From Salinigranum marinum (lineage in GTDB: Archaea; Halobacteriota; Halobacteria; Halobacteriales; Haloferacaceae), in NCBI RefSeq assembly GCF_024228675.1, contig NZ_CP100461.1, forward strand, positions 124,001-188,000: a DNA stretch of 64,000 nucleotides, written 5' to 3'. The notes below the pieces were generated by a model. The model saw nothing but the letters and a program-made list of their open reading frames with translations, was not told the DNA's origin and made no database searches. Below, one piece after another: positions 8,594 through 18,028 of this stretch. Numbering within the stretch: the first letter of the stretch is position 1; each line of letters begins with the position of its first letter. The translations under genes and the position numbers were made by a program.

Positions 8594-9436
8594 TTACACG
8601 ACGTCCCACCGGTCGACGAACAGTCCGTCGACTCCCGCGTCGACGACCCGCTCGGCCGTCTCCGCGTCGTCGATCGTCCACGTGTTGACCGCGAGCCCCT
8701 CGTCGTGGGCGTCCGCGACGAACGACGTGCCCAGCACCATCTCGTAGTCGGGGTTGATCGCGACACAGTCGAGATCGGTGGCGATCGACCGGCTGCTCTC
8801 CGGGCTCTCGTTGGTGACGAACGCGAGGGGCGCGTCGGCGTCGCGCTCGCGGAGCTCGCGGAGTGCGGTCGGCGAGAACGAGGAGAACAGGACCTCGTTG
8901 TCGACCGCTCCCGCGGCTTCGAGTACCTCGTCGGCCATCCCCTCGTGTTTGAGTTCGACGTTGACGGCCGTCTCCGACGGGACCGCCTCGAGGAGCGCCA
9001 CCAACAGCGGGATCCGCTGGTCGCTGTCGAGCACCGTGAGCTCCGACAGCGTCTCCCAGTCGGTCGTCGACACCGAGCCGGTGGCGTCGGTCAAGCGATC
9101 GAGTTCGTCGTCGTGGAAGACGACGAGTTCGCCCGAGCCACACCGCTGGACGTCGATCTCGATCATGTCGACGTGGGGGGCCGACTCCCTGACCGCGAGC
9201 AGGGTGTTCTCGGGGTACTGATCGGCACACCCCCGGTGACCGATGAGCCGCACGTCGCGGTCGGTCGCCTCGGTTTCCGTCGCTGTTCCGTCTCCGTCTG
9301 TCTCTGTCGACTGGTCTGACATCGTTGATCCGTCGGGTTCCACGCTCGTCCCGCCGACACAGCCCGCGAGCGACGTCACGAGCGTGCCACCGGCGGCGCA
9401 CAGTACCGCTCTTCTCGACCTGTGTCTCTCGGTCAT
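8594..9436 (-). CDS. glpQ: Glycerophosphodiester phosphodiesterase, Tat lipoprotein
   Basis: About 280 residues. It hydrolyses glycerophosphodiesters to sn-glycerol 3-phosphate and an alcohol. The start MTERHRSRRAVLCAAGG gives a twin-arginine signal (Arg8-Arg9) and a lipobox LAGC with Cys26, so the enzyme is anchored on the outer face of the membrane. GDPD motifs follow: IGHRGC (His67, Arg68), PENT (Glu76), EID (92-94) and FHDDELDR (His107). It is the last gene of the minus-strand ugp operon, 73 bases after ugpC. That fits release of glycerol 3-phosphate outside the cell and import by the neighbouring transporter. Confidence 0.9.
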   Translation of the reverse strand: MTERHRSRRAVLCAAGGTLVTSLAGCVGGTSVEPDGSTMSDQSTETDGDGTATETEATDRDVRLIGHRGCADQYPENTLLAVRESAPHVDMIEIDVQRCGSGELVVFHDDELDRLTDATGSVSTTDWETLSELTVLDSDQRIPLLVALLEAVPSETAVNVELKHEGMADEVLEAAGAVDNEVLFSSFSPTALRELRERDADAPLAFVTNESPESSRSIATDLDCVAINPDYEMVLGTSFVADAHDEGLAVNTWTIDDAETAERVVDAGVDGLFVDRWDVV

Positions 9437-9509
9437 GGGGTCCGTCCTTCGTCTCTGAGGGTCGGGCCACACGGCGTGTGTCGTCACGCCGCGCCGTGTG
9501 GGTCGGCGC

Positions 9510-10652
9510 TCAACGCTCCGAGGTGATCGGTTCCGCGGCGACCTCTTCGGCCGGCGTCGAGTGGTAGAGCACGTCGCCGGTCTCCGCATCGAACAGGTGA
9601 AGCCGTTCCTCGTTGAAGCCGACCTCGATCGTGTCTCCCGGCTGGATCCGGCTTCTTGGCTCGACCTTGACCTGGAGCTCGTCGCCGCCAACGTCACAGT
9701 GCAGCAGGAGCAACTCGCCGAGCGGTTCGCGCACCGTGACGGTCGCCTCGAACGTCTCGACTCCCTGTGGCAGGTTGGATGCGAGCGAGACGTCCTCGGG
9801 GCGGACACCGAACGTCACCTCCGCGTTCGCGGCCTCCGCGAGCCCGCTCCCGTCCGGGAGACCGATGGTGAAGCCGTCGTGGTCGACGACGTAGCCGCGG
9901 TCGCGCTGTCTCACGGTCGCGGGGAAGACGTTCATCGCGGGCTCGCCGATGAACTCCGCGACGAACCGGTTCGACGGAAAGTCGTACAGCTCTTGGGGCG
10001 GGGCGACCTGCTGGAGTTCGCCGTGGTTCAACACGGCGACCCGATCGCCGAGCGTCATCGCCTCGGTCTGGTCGTGGGTCACGTAGATGGTTGTCGTGTC
10101 GAGTTCGCCGTGGAGTTTGAGCAGTTCGGCTCGCATCTGGACACGCAGCTTCGCGTCCAGGTTCGACAGCGGCTCGTCCAGGAGGAACACCTTCGGCTCC
10201 CGGACGAGCGCCCGCCCGATGGCGACGCGCTGGCGCTCGCCGCCCGAGAGCTCCTTCGGCTTCCGGCCGAGCAGGTCGGTGATGTCGAGCGTCTCGGCCG
10301 CCTCTTCGACCCGGCGGTCGATCTCGTCGTCGGAGAAGTCGCTGACCGACTTCATCCCGAACTTCATGTTCTGGGCCGCGCTCATGTGGGGGTACAGCGC
10401 GTAGTTCTGGAACACCATCGCGATGCTCCGGTTCTTCGGCGGGACGTCGTTGACAGTCTGGCCGCCGATCTGCAGCGTGCCCTCGGTGATGTCCTCGAGC
10501 CCGGCGATCATCCGGAGCGTCGTCGACTTGCCGCAGCCGGAGGGACCGACGAGCACCAGGAACTCGCCGTCGTTGATATCGAGATCGACGTCTCGGACGG
10601 CGACCACGTCGTCGTAGCGTTTCTTCAGGTTTTGGAGCGTAATGCGTGCCAT
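9510..10652 (-). CDS. ugpC: ABC transporter ATPase, UgpC/MalK type
   Basis: About 380 residues. It energises the UgpA/UgpE permease at the cytoplasmic face. Walker A GPSGCGKST is at residues 36-44, the Q-loop at FQNYALYPHM, the signature LSGGERQR from 135, Walker B FLLDEP at 156-161 and the switch His in VTHDQ at 193. The C-terminal 140 residues form the TOBE/MOP regulatory region of the UgpC/MsmX/MalK class. The start MARITLQNLKKRY at 10652 is chosen because the fold begins there. It follows ugpE by five bases, so the two are probably translated together. Confidence 0.92.
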   Translation of the reverse strand: MARITLQNLKKRYDDVVAVRDVDLDINDGEFLVLVGPSGCGKSTTLRMIAGLEDITEGTLQIGGQTVNDVPPKNRSIAMVFQNYALYPHMSAAQNMKFGMKSVSDFSDDEIDRRVEEAAETLDITDLLGRKPKELSGGERQRVAIGRALVREPKVFLLDEPLSNLDAKLRVQMRAELLKLHGELDTTTIYVTHDQTEAMTLGDRVAVLNHGELQQVAPPQELYDFPSNRFVAEFIGEPAMNVFPATVRQRDRGYVVDHDGFTIGLPDGSGLAEAANAEVTFGVRPEDVSLASNLPQGVETFEATVTVREPLGELLLLHCDVGGDELQVKVEPRSRIQPGDTIEVGFNEERLHLFDAETGDVLYHSTPAEEVAAEPITSER

Positions 10653-10657
10653 GGTGA

Positions 10658-11527
10658 TCACTTCTGTTGGATCGCGAACGTCTTCAGGAGCGGGCGGTGC
10701 AGCACGATGAGGACGAAAAGCGGTGGGAGCAGCGCGAGGACCGCGCCGGCCATGATGAGTCCCCACTGGGTGAGACCGGCCTGGGCGGACCCCTGCAGGT
10801 AGCGGATGCCGACCTGGACGACCTGGCTGCTCTTGTCCGTGACGGCGACCAGCGGCCAGAGGAACTGGTTCCAGGCGTAGATGTAGGTGATGACGCAGAC
10901 GCCGGCGATCATCCCCTTCGACATCGGGATGAGCACCCGGAAGAGGAACGTCAGTGGGCCGACGCCGTCGAGCCGGGCCGTCTCGACGAGCGAGGAGGGG
11001 ATGGACATGAAGTGCTGTCTGAACAGGAACACCGCCGTCGCGCTCGCGATGTACGGCCCGGTCAGCGCGATCATCGAGTTCGTCCAGCCGAGATCCGCCA
11101 TGAGCTGGAACAGCGGGACGATACGGACCGGGACGGGCAACAGCAGCGTCAGCAGGATGAACATGAACACGCCCCGTTCGTAGGGGAGTTCGTAGTAGAC
11201 GAGCGCCAGCGCCGCGAGCAGCGACAGCGACACCTTGCCGATCACGATGATGATGCTCATCACGAAGGAGTTCAGCATGTAGGTGCTGAAGTTGAAGTCC
11301 GTCAGCGCACGCTCGTAGTTGGCAAGCCCCTGGCTCCCGATCCCGAGGTTCGTCACCTGGTACACCTCTGTGGTCGTCTGCGTGCTCATGATCATCGCGA
11401 GGACGAGCGGCAGCGACATCAGGACGATCGAACTGATGATGCCGATCTGCATCAGCAGGTTCTCGGGGAGCGGTAGCCTGCTCGTCAGGGAATCGGCGGG
11501 GGCCGTGGGTTGGGTTTCGGTTGCCAT
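10658..11527 (-). CDS. ugpE: ABC transporter permease, UgpE/MalG type
   Basis: About 289 residues with six predicted membrane helices. The EAA-type loop is at VETARLDGVGPLTFLFRVLIPMS, which contacts the ATPase. It forms the importer channel with the product of the preceding gene. ATG 11527 (MATETQPT) is used; GTG 11536 would overlap the upstream stop and is also possible. The gene is intact, but its partner ugpA carries a frameshift, so the complete importer may not be made. Confidence 0.9.
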   Translation of the reverse strand: MATETQPTAPADSLTSRLPLPENLLMQIGIISSIVLMSLPLVLAMIMSTQTTTEVYQVTNLGIGSQGLANYERALTDFNFSTYMLNSFVMSIIIVIGKVSLSLLAALALVYYELPYERGVFMFILLTLLLPVPVRIVPLFQLMADLGWTNSMIALTGPYIASATAVFLFRQHFMSIPSSLVETARLDGVGPLTFLFRVLIPMSKGMIAGVCVITYIYAWNQFLWPLVAVTDKSSQVVQVGIRYLQGSAQAGLTQWGLIMAGAVLALLPPLFVLIVLHRPLLKTFAIQQK

Positions 11528-11532
11528 CTGTG

Positions 11533-12427
11533 TCACGCTCCGTACTGGGCGTAGTCTTCGGACACCCGGATCTGGACGTACATCAGGATCGCCACGAGGA
11601 CGAACAGGACGACTGACTCGGCGGATGCCAGGCCGAGGCTGCTGAACTCGAACGCGTCACGGTACAGTTTGAAGATGAGGAGGTTGGTCGACCCGCTCGG
11701 GCCACCGCTGGTCATCAGATCGACGAGCGGGAACGTCGAGAAGAACGAATAGATGGTGTTCATCACGACGAGGAAGATGAGCGTCGGTGAGATGAGGGGA
11801 ACGTACACCTTGTACAGCATCTTGAGCCGACCGACGCCGTCGATCTGTGCGCTCTCGGTCAGCGTCTCGGGGATGTTGTTGAGCGCGGCCACGATGAAGA
11901 TGATGTTGTACCCCAACTGCTTCCAGATGGCGACGATGGCCAGGACGATGAACGCCTGTGTGCCGTTGTTGAACCAGTCGAGCGTCCACGGCGTCAGGAG
12001 TTCGAGGTAGTACGTGAAGATGCCGAGGTTCGGGTGGAGGAGGAAGTTCAGGAGGATGGCCGCGACCGCCGGCGGGAGGGCGTAGGGCCAGATCGCCGCG
12101 ACCAGATACGTCGACGACCCGACGGCGACCTCGAACAGCATGTAGCCGACGAGCAACGAGAGGACGAGCGTCCCCGCGACGACGAGGGCGGCGAAGGCCA
12201 CCGAGATGCCGAAAACTGTTCTGATACTCCGGCGACGTCGCCAGGTCGACGAAGTTCTGGATCCCGACCCAGGTGCGCTGTTGGCCGAGAAACAGCGTCT
12301 TGTACAGACTCAGCCTGAACGTCTCGATCGCCGGATAGTAGAGAAACCCCACCAGGACGGCGAAGGTCGGCACCAACAACAGTGCCGCCTGGAACCTCGA
12401 ATCAAACGGTTTGACCTGTGATGCCAT
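11533..12427 (-). pseudogene. ugpA: ABC transporter permease, UgpA type, frameshifted
   Basis: The N-terminal part reads in one frame from ATG 12427 (MASQVKPFDSRFQAALLLVP) to about SPEYQN near 12222. The remaining about 225 residues, including the permease EAA loop (TESAQIDGVGRLKMLYKVYVPLI), continue in another frame from about 12217. Comparing both frames around TATCAGAACAGTTTTCGGCATC (minus strand), restoring two bases after AACA would give EYQNTVFGISVAF, the usual family sequence. The simplest account is a 2-base deletion (or +1) at 12214-12222. As read, translation would stop after about 256 residues with an unrelated tail. Confidence 0.8.
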
Positions 12428-12484
12428 ATGAAACGGTGTCGGAGCCGGGTACTTAATTGCTACTGCTTCGCCGGACGGCGCGGC

Positions 12485-13927
12485 CTAGTTGCCGCCGCTG
12501 TAGTTGCCGGAGTAGCCTTCGAGCGCGCTCTGGACGTCGTTGTCCATCTTCGTGAGGCCGTCCTCGACCGACATATCGCCGTTGAGGATGCTCACCGACG
12601 TCTCCGAGTTGATCGTCCGCGCCCGCGGCCAGACGCCCATCACCGCGCCGCGCGTCGCGGGCGTGTCCTCGGTGTCCTGCAGTTGTTCGAACGCCGTGCT
12701 GAAGTTGGGGTTCTCGTCGAACCAGCCCTCGCTCTGGAGCTGGTCGATCGCCCCCTGTCGCACGGGGAAGTAGCCGCTGTTGCGGTGCCAGCGGGCCTGT
12801 TGTTCCGGCTTGGAGATCCAGGCGAGGAACTGGCCGGCCGCCTGTTTCTTCTCGTCGGACAGCGCGCTGGGGACCCACAGCGACCCCCCGCCGATGACGA
12901 CGCCGGTGTTCGCGCCGTTCGGCGTCGGGAGATACGCCGACCCGAGCTCGAAGCCGTTCTCCTCCGCACCCGCTTTCATCGACACCATGTTCGAGGTGGA
13001 GTCCCAGAGCATCGGGACCTTCTGCGTGAGGAACGCCTGCCGGGCCTCCCCCCACGCCTCGATGCCGGGGTTCAGGTAGAGTCCCTCGTCGGCCATCCCC
13101 TTCCACCAGCTGTAGACGTTACGGCCGGCTTCGCTGTTGTAGTTGGTCTCGGTCGGACGCCCCTCCCGCCCGTTCTGCTTGTTGACCAGCACCTGGTCCT
13201 GCTTGGCGAACTGCTGTTCGATCTGCATCCAGGAGTGGTTCGGCCAAGAGATCCCCTGCTGCATGTCGGTCTGGTCGACGATCGTGCTCGCAGCGTCGCG
13301 CACTCCCGAGAGGCTCCGCGGCGGGCTCTCGGGGTCGAGCCCGGCTTCCTCGAACGCCGTCTTGTTGTACAGCATGATGGTGTTCGAGGAGTTGAACGGC
13401 ATCGAGTTCAGCTGGCCGTTGATGCGGTAGTAGTTCAGCACCGACGGGAGGAAGTCGTCGAGGTCGATCTGGTCCTCGGGGAGGATCTCCCGGACGGGCG
13501 TGAACGCCCCGCTGTCGAGACAGAGCCGTGTGCCGATCTCGAAGATCTGTGCGACGCCCGGCGGATCACCGGCACGCGAAGCCTGCAGTGACTGGTTGAG
13601 GTTCTGGCGGTAGCCGCCTTTGTTGACCGCCTGGACGGTGACGCCGTCGGTCTGCTCGGAGAACTCGTTCGACATGTCCTCCAGCGTCGACCCGAGTTCG
13701 CCGCCGAAGATGTGCCAGAATTCGATGCTGACGTCGCTGCTGCCGCCACTGCTCGTGGAGCCACCGCTGGTATCACTCCCACTGCCTCCGTCACCGGACC
13801 CACCATCGCCGGATCCTCCGTCTCCCGAGCCGCCGTCCCCGCCGCTGTTGCCGGTACAGCCGGCGAGCGCGACCACTGTTCCCGCTCCTGCACCTTTGAT
13901 GAACTTCCGACGTGATGAATTAACCAT
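12485..13927 (-). CDS. ugpB: ABC transporter solute-binding lipoprotein, UgpB type
   Basis: 480 residues. The N-terminus SSRRKFIKGAGAGTVVALAGC is a Tat signal with lipobox, so the protein is tethered outside the membrane. A flexible Gly/Ser/Asp linker (about residues 26-65, GGSGDGGSGDGG type) leads to a family 1 extracellular solute-binding fold with VSIEFWHIFGGELGSTLEDM at its start. It is the first gene of the operon ugpB-ugpA-ugpE-ugpC-glpQ. The GlpQ neighbour points to glycerol 3-phosphate or glycerophosphodiesters as ligand; other sugars remain possible. Confidence 0.88.
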   Translation of the reverse strand: MVNSSRRKFIKGAGAGTVVALAGCTGNSGGDGGSGDGGSGDGGSGDGGSGSDTSGGSTSSGGSSDVSIEFWHIFGGELGSTLEDMSNEFSEQTDGVTVQAVNKGGYRQNLNQSLQASRAGDPPGVAQIFEIGTRLCLDSGAFTPVREILPEDQIDLDDFLPSVLNYYRINGQLNSMPFNSSNTIMLYNKTAFEEAGLDPESPPRSLSGVRDAASTIVDQTDMQQGISWPNHSWMQIEQQFAKQDQVLVNKQNGREGRPTETNYNSEAGRNVYSWWKGMADEGLYLNPGIEAWGEARQAFLTQKVPMLWDSTSNMVSMKAGAEENGFELGSAYLPTPNGANTGVVIGGGSLWVPSALSDEKKQAAGQFLAWISKPEQQARWHRNSGYFPVRQGAIDQLQSEGWFDENPNFSTAFEQLQDTEDTPATRGAVMGVWPRARTINSETSVSILNGDMSVEDGLTKMDNDVQSALEGYSGNYSGGN

Positions 13928-13952
13928 CGCCGCTTAACTGTCTACATGGTGT

Positions 13953-13967
13953 CTTAATAAAAATTTT
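13953..13967 (-). promoter_or_regulatory. TATA-type promoter of the ugp operon
   Basis: On the minus strand AAAATTTTTATTAAG is a strong archaeal TATA-like box. A start 25-27 bases downstream would fall at about 13933, only a few bases before the ugpB ATG at 13927, which gives a nearly leaderless message as is common in haloarchaea. Confidence 0.55.
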
Positions 13968-14050
13968 GGGAGAGTCACTCGATCCCAACCGTCTCGTTTC
14001 GCTTGACAGCGTCGCCACCCGGTTCCGTTCCCCGCCGCTCCCCCGGAAAA

Positions 14051-14061
14051 ATACTTTTATA
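14051..14061 (+). promoter_or_regulatory. TATA-type promoter of the dehydrogenase operon
   Basis: ATACTTTTATA in a GC-rich setting, centred about 30 bases before the ATG at 14086. The transcript would begin at about 14081, with a leader of a few bases. The box lies roughly 90 bases from the divergent ugp TATA box, so both operons share one control region. Confidence 0.5.
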
Positions 14062-14085
14062 CGCGGTTTCCGAACGTAGGGTGGC

Positions 14086-15150
14086 ATGCGAGCAGCAGTG
14101 TTAGCCGAGTACGGAGAGCCGTTGGATATCAGAGACATCGACCGACCAGAACCCGACCCGGACGGCGTCGTCGCGACGGTCGACGCCTGCGGTGTCTGCC
14201 GGAGCGACTGGCACGGCTGGGTCGGTAACTGGGAGTGGTTCGACTACAAACCTCCGCTCGGTCACGTCCTGGGGCACGAACCCTCCGGGACGGTCGTCGA
14301 CGTCGGCGACGAGGTCGAGACGATCCGCGAGGGCGACGAGATCGCGATCCCGTTCAACTTCGCCTGTGGAGGCTGTCACGAGTGTCGCGTCGGCTACGAG
14401 AACCTCTGTGAGAACCACCTTGGGCTGGGGTTTCAGGAGGGTGCGCCCGGCGCGTTCGCCGAGGAGGTTCCCATCCCGAACGCCGACATCAACGCCGTCG
14501 AACTCCCGGACGGCGTCGACCAGGTCGAAGTCGCGGGGATGGGCTGTCGGTTCATGACCGCCTATCGGGGGATGGCCCACCAGGCCGACGTCAGCCGCGG
14601 CGAGTACGTCGTCGTCTACGGCCTCGGCGGCATCGGCCTGTCTGCCGTCCACATCGCGGACGCGCTCGGGGGGAACGTCGTCGGCGTCGACCTCATGGAG
14701 GAGAAACTGTCGATGGCCGAGGACCTCGGCGCGGTTGAGACGGTGAACGCGGGTGCGGTCGACGATCCGGTACGAGAGGTCCGGGACATCACCGACGGTG
14801 GGGCACACGTCTCGCTCGACGCCCTGGGGATCGAAGAGACCTGCCAGAACGCGGTAGCGTCGCTCCGAACCCGCGGCCGGCACGTCCAGATCGGGCTCAC
14901 GACCAAGGAACAGCACGGCTACAACCCGCTGCCGACCGACACGATCGTGATGAACGAGATCCAGATCAACGGCTCCAGCGGGCTCCCGCCGGCGAAGTAC
15001 GGCGAGATGTTCCGGATGGTCGAACACGGGAAGCTCGACCCCGGTGCGGTCGTCACCGACCGGATCGGCCTCGACGACATCACCGACGAACTCCAGGCGA
15101 TGACCGACTACGAGACGGTCGGCATCCCCGTCGTCGACAGCTTCGCCTGA
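14086..15150 (+). CDS. Zinc-dependent alcohol dehydrogenase
   Basis: 354 residues, the usual MDR length. It oxidises an alcohol with NAD(P). Catalytic zinc ligands are Cys38 in CGVCRSD and His64-Glu65 in GHEPSG. Structural zinc ligands are Cys94, Cys97, Cys100 and Cys108. The Rossmann motif is VVYGLGGIGLSA, about residues 176-187. All key residues are present. The gene is followed after three bases by an aldehyde dehydrogenase, so the pair would convert an alcohol to its acid. It diverges from the ugp operon, and a glycerol or sugar-alcohol link is plausible but unproven. Confidence 0.9.
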   Translation: MRAAVLAEYGEPLDIRDIDRPEPDPDGVVATVDACGVCRSDWHGWVGNWEWFDYKPPLGHVLGHEPSGTVVDVGDEVETIREGDEIAIPFNFACGGCHECRVGYENLCENHLGLGFQEGAPGAFAEEVPIPNADINAVELPDGVDQVEVAGMGCRFMTAYRGMAHQADVSRGEYVVVYGLGGIGLSAVHIADALGGNVVGVDLMEEKLSMAEDLGAVETVNAGAVDDPVREVRDITDGGAHVSLDALGIEETCQNAVASLRTRGRHVQIGLTTKEQHGYNPLPTDTIVMNEIQINGSSGLPPAKYGEMFRMVEHGKLDPGAVVTDRIGLDDITDELQAMTDYETVGIPVVDSFA

Positions 15151-15153
15151 CGG

Positions 15154-16698
15154 ATGTCCGACCGAGAACAGCGCGACGCGATCCGCGAGCGCCACCGTGC
15201 GGCACGCCGGCGGGCGCTCGACGGCCTGACCGTCGCATCGTGGATCGACGGTCGGTCCGTCGGTGATGGGGACACGGCGGATCCTGACACCGACGTCACG
15301 GAGACCCGCGCGACCCGCGATCCCGTCATCGACGAGCCCATCGTCGAGGTCCCGGTCGCCACGGCTGACACCGTCGACGCGGCCGTCACTGCCGCACAGG
15401 CCACCTTCGACGACGAGTGGGGCGCGACCACCCCGCGCGAGCGCTCGCACCGACTACACGAGTGGACGGATGTCCTCTCGGACCACGTCGACGAACTGAC
15501 GCTGCTCGAATCGCTCGACACCGGCAAACCGATCGCGGAGGCCCGCGGCGAGGTCGAGGGAGCGATCGACACGCTCGAGTACTACGCGTCGGCCTGTCGG
15601 GTGCAGACCGGCGAGCAGATCCCGGCAGGGAGCGACCTGCACATGTACACCCGGACCGAACCGTTCGGCGTCGTGGGGCAGATCACGCCGTGGAACTTCC
15701 CGGCGTGGGCGGCGGCCTGGAAGCTCGGCCCGGCGCTCGCCGCGGGGAACTGTTCGGTGTTGAAGCCCTCCGCGCACGCGCCGCTGACCACGATCCGGAT
15801 GGCACAGCTTTCGACCGAGGTGCTCCCGGACGGCGTCTGTAACGTCGTCACCGGCCCGGGATCGACGACCGGGAGCGCGCTCGTCGAACACGACGGGGTG
15901 CGGAAGCTGTCGTTCACCGGCAGCGGCGACGTGGGAACGGAGGTGATGCGAACCGTCGCGTCCCGACTCGCGCCGGTCACGCTCGAACTCGGCGGGAAGT
16001 CGCCGTTCGTCGTCTTCCCGGACGCCGATCTCGACACCGTCGTCGAGGCCGTCGCCGACGGGATCTACTACAGCACGGGCGAGATCTGTGACGCGCTCTC
16101 GCGCGCGCTCGTCCACGAGGACGTCTACGACGAGTTCGTCGCACGCTTCGTCGAGCAGTCGCGCTCGTACGTGCTCGGTGATCCCCTCGACGAGGAGACG
16201 ACGATGGGGCCGCTCACCACGGCCGACCAGTTCGAGACGGTCACGGAGTACGTCGACGTCGGGCTCGAAGCGGGAGCGACCCTCGCGACCGGTGGGGGGA
16301 CGCCCGACGACGGCGCGCTGAAAGACGGCCACTACGTCGAGCCGACGGTGTTCACCGACGTCGACAACGACATGCGGATCGCGCGTGAGGAGATCTTCGG
16401 CCCGGTCCAGACCGTTCAGTCCTTCGCGACCTACGAGGAGGCGATCGAACTGGCGAACGACACGCCGTTCGGGCTCGCAGCGGGGATCGGATCGGAGTCC
16501 TCGGACCTGATACACCACGCCGCGGCGGACATCGAGGCGGGCGTGGTCTACGTCAACGCCTACGGTCCGATCCGCCCCGAAGGGCCGTACGGCGGCTTCA
16601 AACAGTCCGGGATCGGCCGTGACCTCGGGGAGGAAGCACTGACGCACTACCGCCAGACGAAGACGGTGTACGTCAACCTCGACGAGCCGTCCGTCTGA
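15154..16698 (+). CDS. NAD(P)-dependent aldehyde dehydrogenase
   Basis: 514 residues, a full-length ALDH. The cofactor-binding PWNFPAW, the catalytic glutamate region TLELGGKSP and the nucleophile Cys312 in STGEICDAL are all visible, as is the EEIFGPVQ motif near the C-terminus. The GEICDALSR setting is somewhat unlike the common GQxCxAxxR. It starts three bases after the alcohol dehydrogenase stop, so the two are one transcription unit and probably act in sequence, the aldehyde product passing to this enzyme. The downstream IclR gene, now broken, probably regulated this unit. Confidence 0.92.
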   Translation: MSDREQRDAIRERHRAARRRALDGLTVASWIDGRSVGDGDTADPDTDVTETRATRDPVIDEPIVEVPVATADTVDAAVTAAQATFDDEWGATTPRERSHRLHEWTDVLSDHVDELTLLESLDTGKPIAEARGEVEGAIDTLEYYASACRVQTGEQIPAGSDLHMYTRTEPFGVVGQITPWNFPAWAAAWKLGPALAAGNCSVLKPSAHAPLTTIRMAQLSTEVLPDGVCNVVTGPGSTTGSALVEHDGVRKLSFTGSGDVGTEVMRTVASRLAPVTLELGGKSPFVVFPDADLDTVVEAVADGIYYSTGEICDALSRALVHEDVYDEFVARFVEQSRSYVLGDPLDEETTMGPLTTADQFETVTEYVDVGLEAGATLATGGGTPDDGALKDGHYVEPTVFTDVDNDMRIAREEIFGPVQTVQSFATYEEAIELANDTPFGLAAGIGSESSDLIHHAAADIEAGVVYVNAYGPIRPEGPYGGFKQSGIGRDLGEEALTHYRQTKTVYVNLDEPSV

Positions 16699-17265
16699 GA
16701 ACCGACCGGAGAGTCCGAGTCGCGTTCGGCTCGATCGCTCCACGCTTCTCAGTTGCCCGTCCGGACTGTCCGGTCGGTCACCGACGCGGCCGTGATCGGG
16801 AGTGACTGTTGGGCGACCCGTCTGCGGTTCGGTCAGGAGCGGCCTCGTTGTCGAGACGGCTCCCGTGACGGGGCGACTGAACCACTCGCACGCCCTCGCA
16901 GGGAACGTCCGACCGAGCCTCAGAGCAACAGCGGGCGGAGTCGCTCGGCGGCACCGCCGACCGAGGGAGCCGTCGTCGATCTCGACGCTCCGCGCGCGGA
17001 CCTGGCGAAGACCGGTGGTGTGGCCTCTCGTCCCGTTCGGCTCTCTCCTCGTCTTTCGTCACAAACGTGTTTGTACCTCGCGAACAAACTGCCCCTCCCC
17101 ATACAGTCTTGTCGCTGTTCCCCGAGCGTATTTACACAAATATCACGATTTATTGCCATCTCCGGTGCTCGTGTCCCGATCGATCGAGACCGGTTTGGAA
17201 GATGCGAACGGACGACCGTCCGGCAGAGAGAACGATTTTTATATATAGAATATATACTTCGACGT
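16699..17265. other. Spacer with palindrome and promoter
   Basis: No gene is supported here. It holds a perfect palindromic element ACAAACGTGTTTGT at 17061-17074, with a related half site GCGAACAAAC at 17080-17089. Just before the IclR pseudogene there is a TATA-rich run, TTTTTATATATAGAATATATAC, at 17236-17257. The palindrome is a candidate operator for that regulator or for a divergent promoter. Confidence 0.45.
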
Positions 17266-18028
17266 ATGACCTCTAACTCGGCGAGCGCGAACGGTCGAAG
17301 CGGTCCAGACCTCCTTCGACGTCATCGATCTGCTACAGGGCCGTGAGAGGGCGGGAGTGACCGAGATCGTCGAAGCGCTCGGTCGGTCGAAGGGGACGAT
17401 CCACAGTCACATGGCGACGCTAGAGGCGAACGAGTACGTCGTGAACGACGGTGGGACGTACCGGCTGAGCCTCCGGTATCTCGATCTCGGGGAGGCCGCG
17501 AAGGGGCAACTGCGGGTGCCCGACGTCGTTCGGGAGGAACTCGAGGAACTGGCGGCCGAGAGTGGTGAACTCGTACAGTTCGCGACACACGAACACGGAC
17601 GGGCCGTCTACCTCTCCAAAGCACGCGGTGAGAACGCCGTCCAGACGGGATCGTCGATCGGAAGCTGTGAGTATCTGCACTGTCTCTCGCTGGGGAAGGC
17701 GATGCTGGCACGGATGCCCGTCGGACGGTGGACCGGATCATCGATCGCCACGGACTCCCGAAGTACACGGACGAGACCATCACGTCCCGTGAGGCGCTGT
17801 TCGACGAACTCAAGGTCGTCCGCGAGCGGGGTACGCGTTCGCCCGCGAGGAGAAGGTCGAGGGACTCCGCTGTGTCGCGGGTCCAGTGATGGTCGGCGAC
17901 GAGTTGCTCGGGGCGCTCAGTATCTCGGGGCCCGCCCGTCGGTTCGTGGGGACGTTCTACGAGTCCGAACTCCCGGAACTGGTCACTCGTTCCGCGAACG
18001 TCGTCGAGAGAACGACCAGTTCTCCTGA
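17266..18028 (+). pseudogene. IclR-family regulator, several frameshifts
   Basis: The protein can be followed across four frame changes. A start MTSNSASANG (17266) shifts near 17290 to TVEAVQTSFDVIDLLQGRERAGVTEIVEALGRS, the winged-helix N-terminus. A shift at 17717-17722 in a C run leads to RRTVDRIIDRHGLPKYTDE, one at 17828-17831 in a G run leads to YAFAREEKVEGLRCVAGP, and one near 18008 leads to the terminal ENDQFS. The last three are each explained by loss of a single base. Joined, they make a normal IclR protein of about 250 residues. As it stands the effector domain cannot be made. A sequencing cause would need errors at several separate sites. Confidence 0.8.

Noticed and set aside
12428-13591. 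Long plus-strand frame across ugpB
   Set aside because: The solute-binding lipoprotein on the minus strand has a Tat signal, lipobox and fold motifs. The opposite frame has none.
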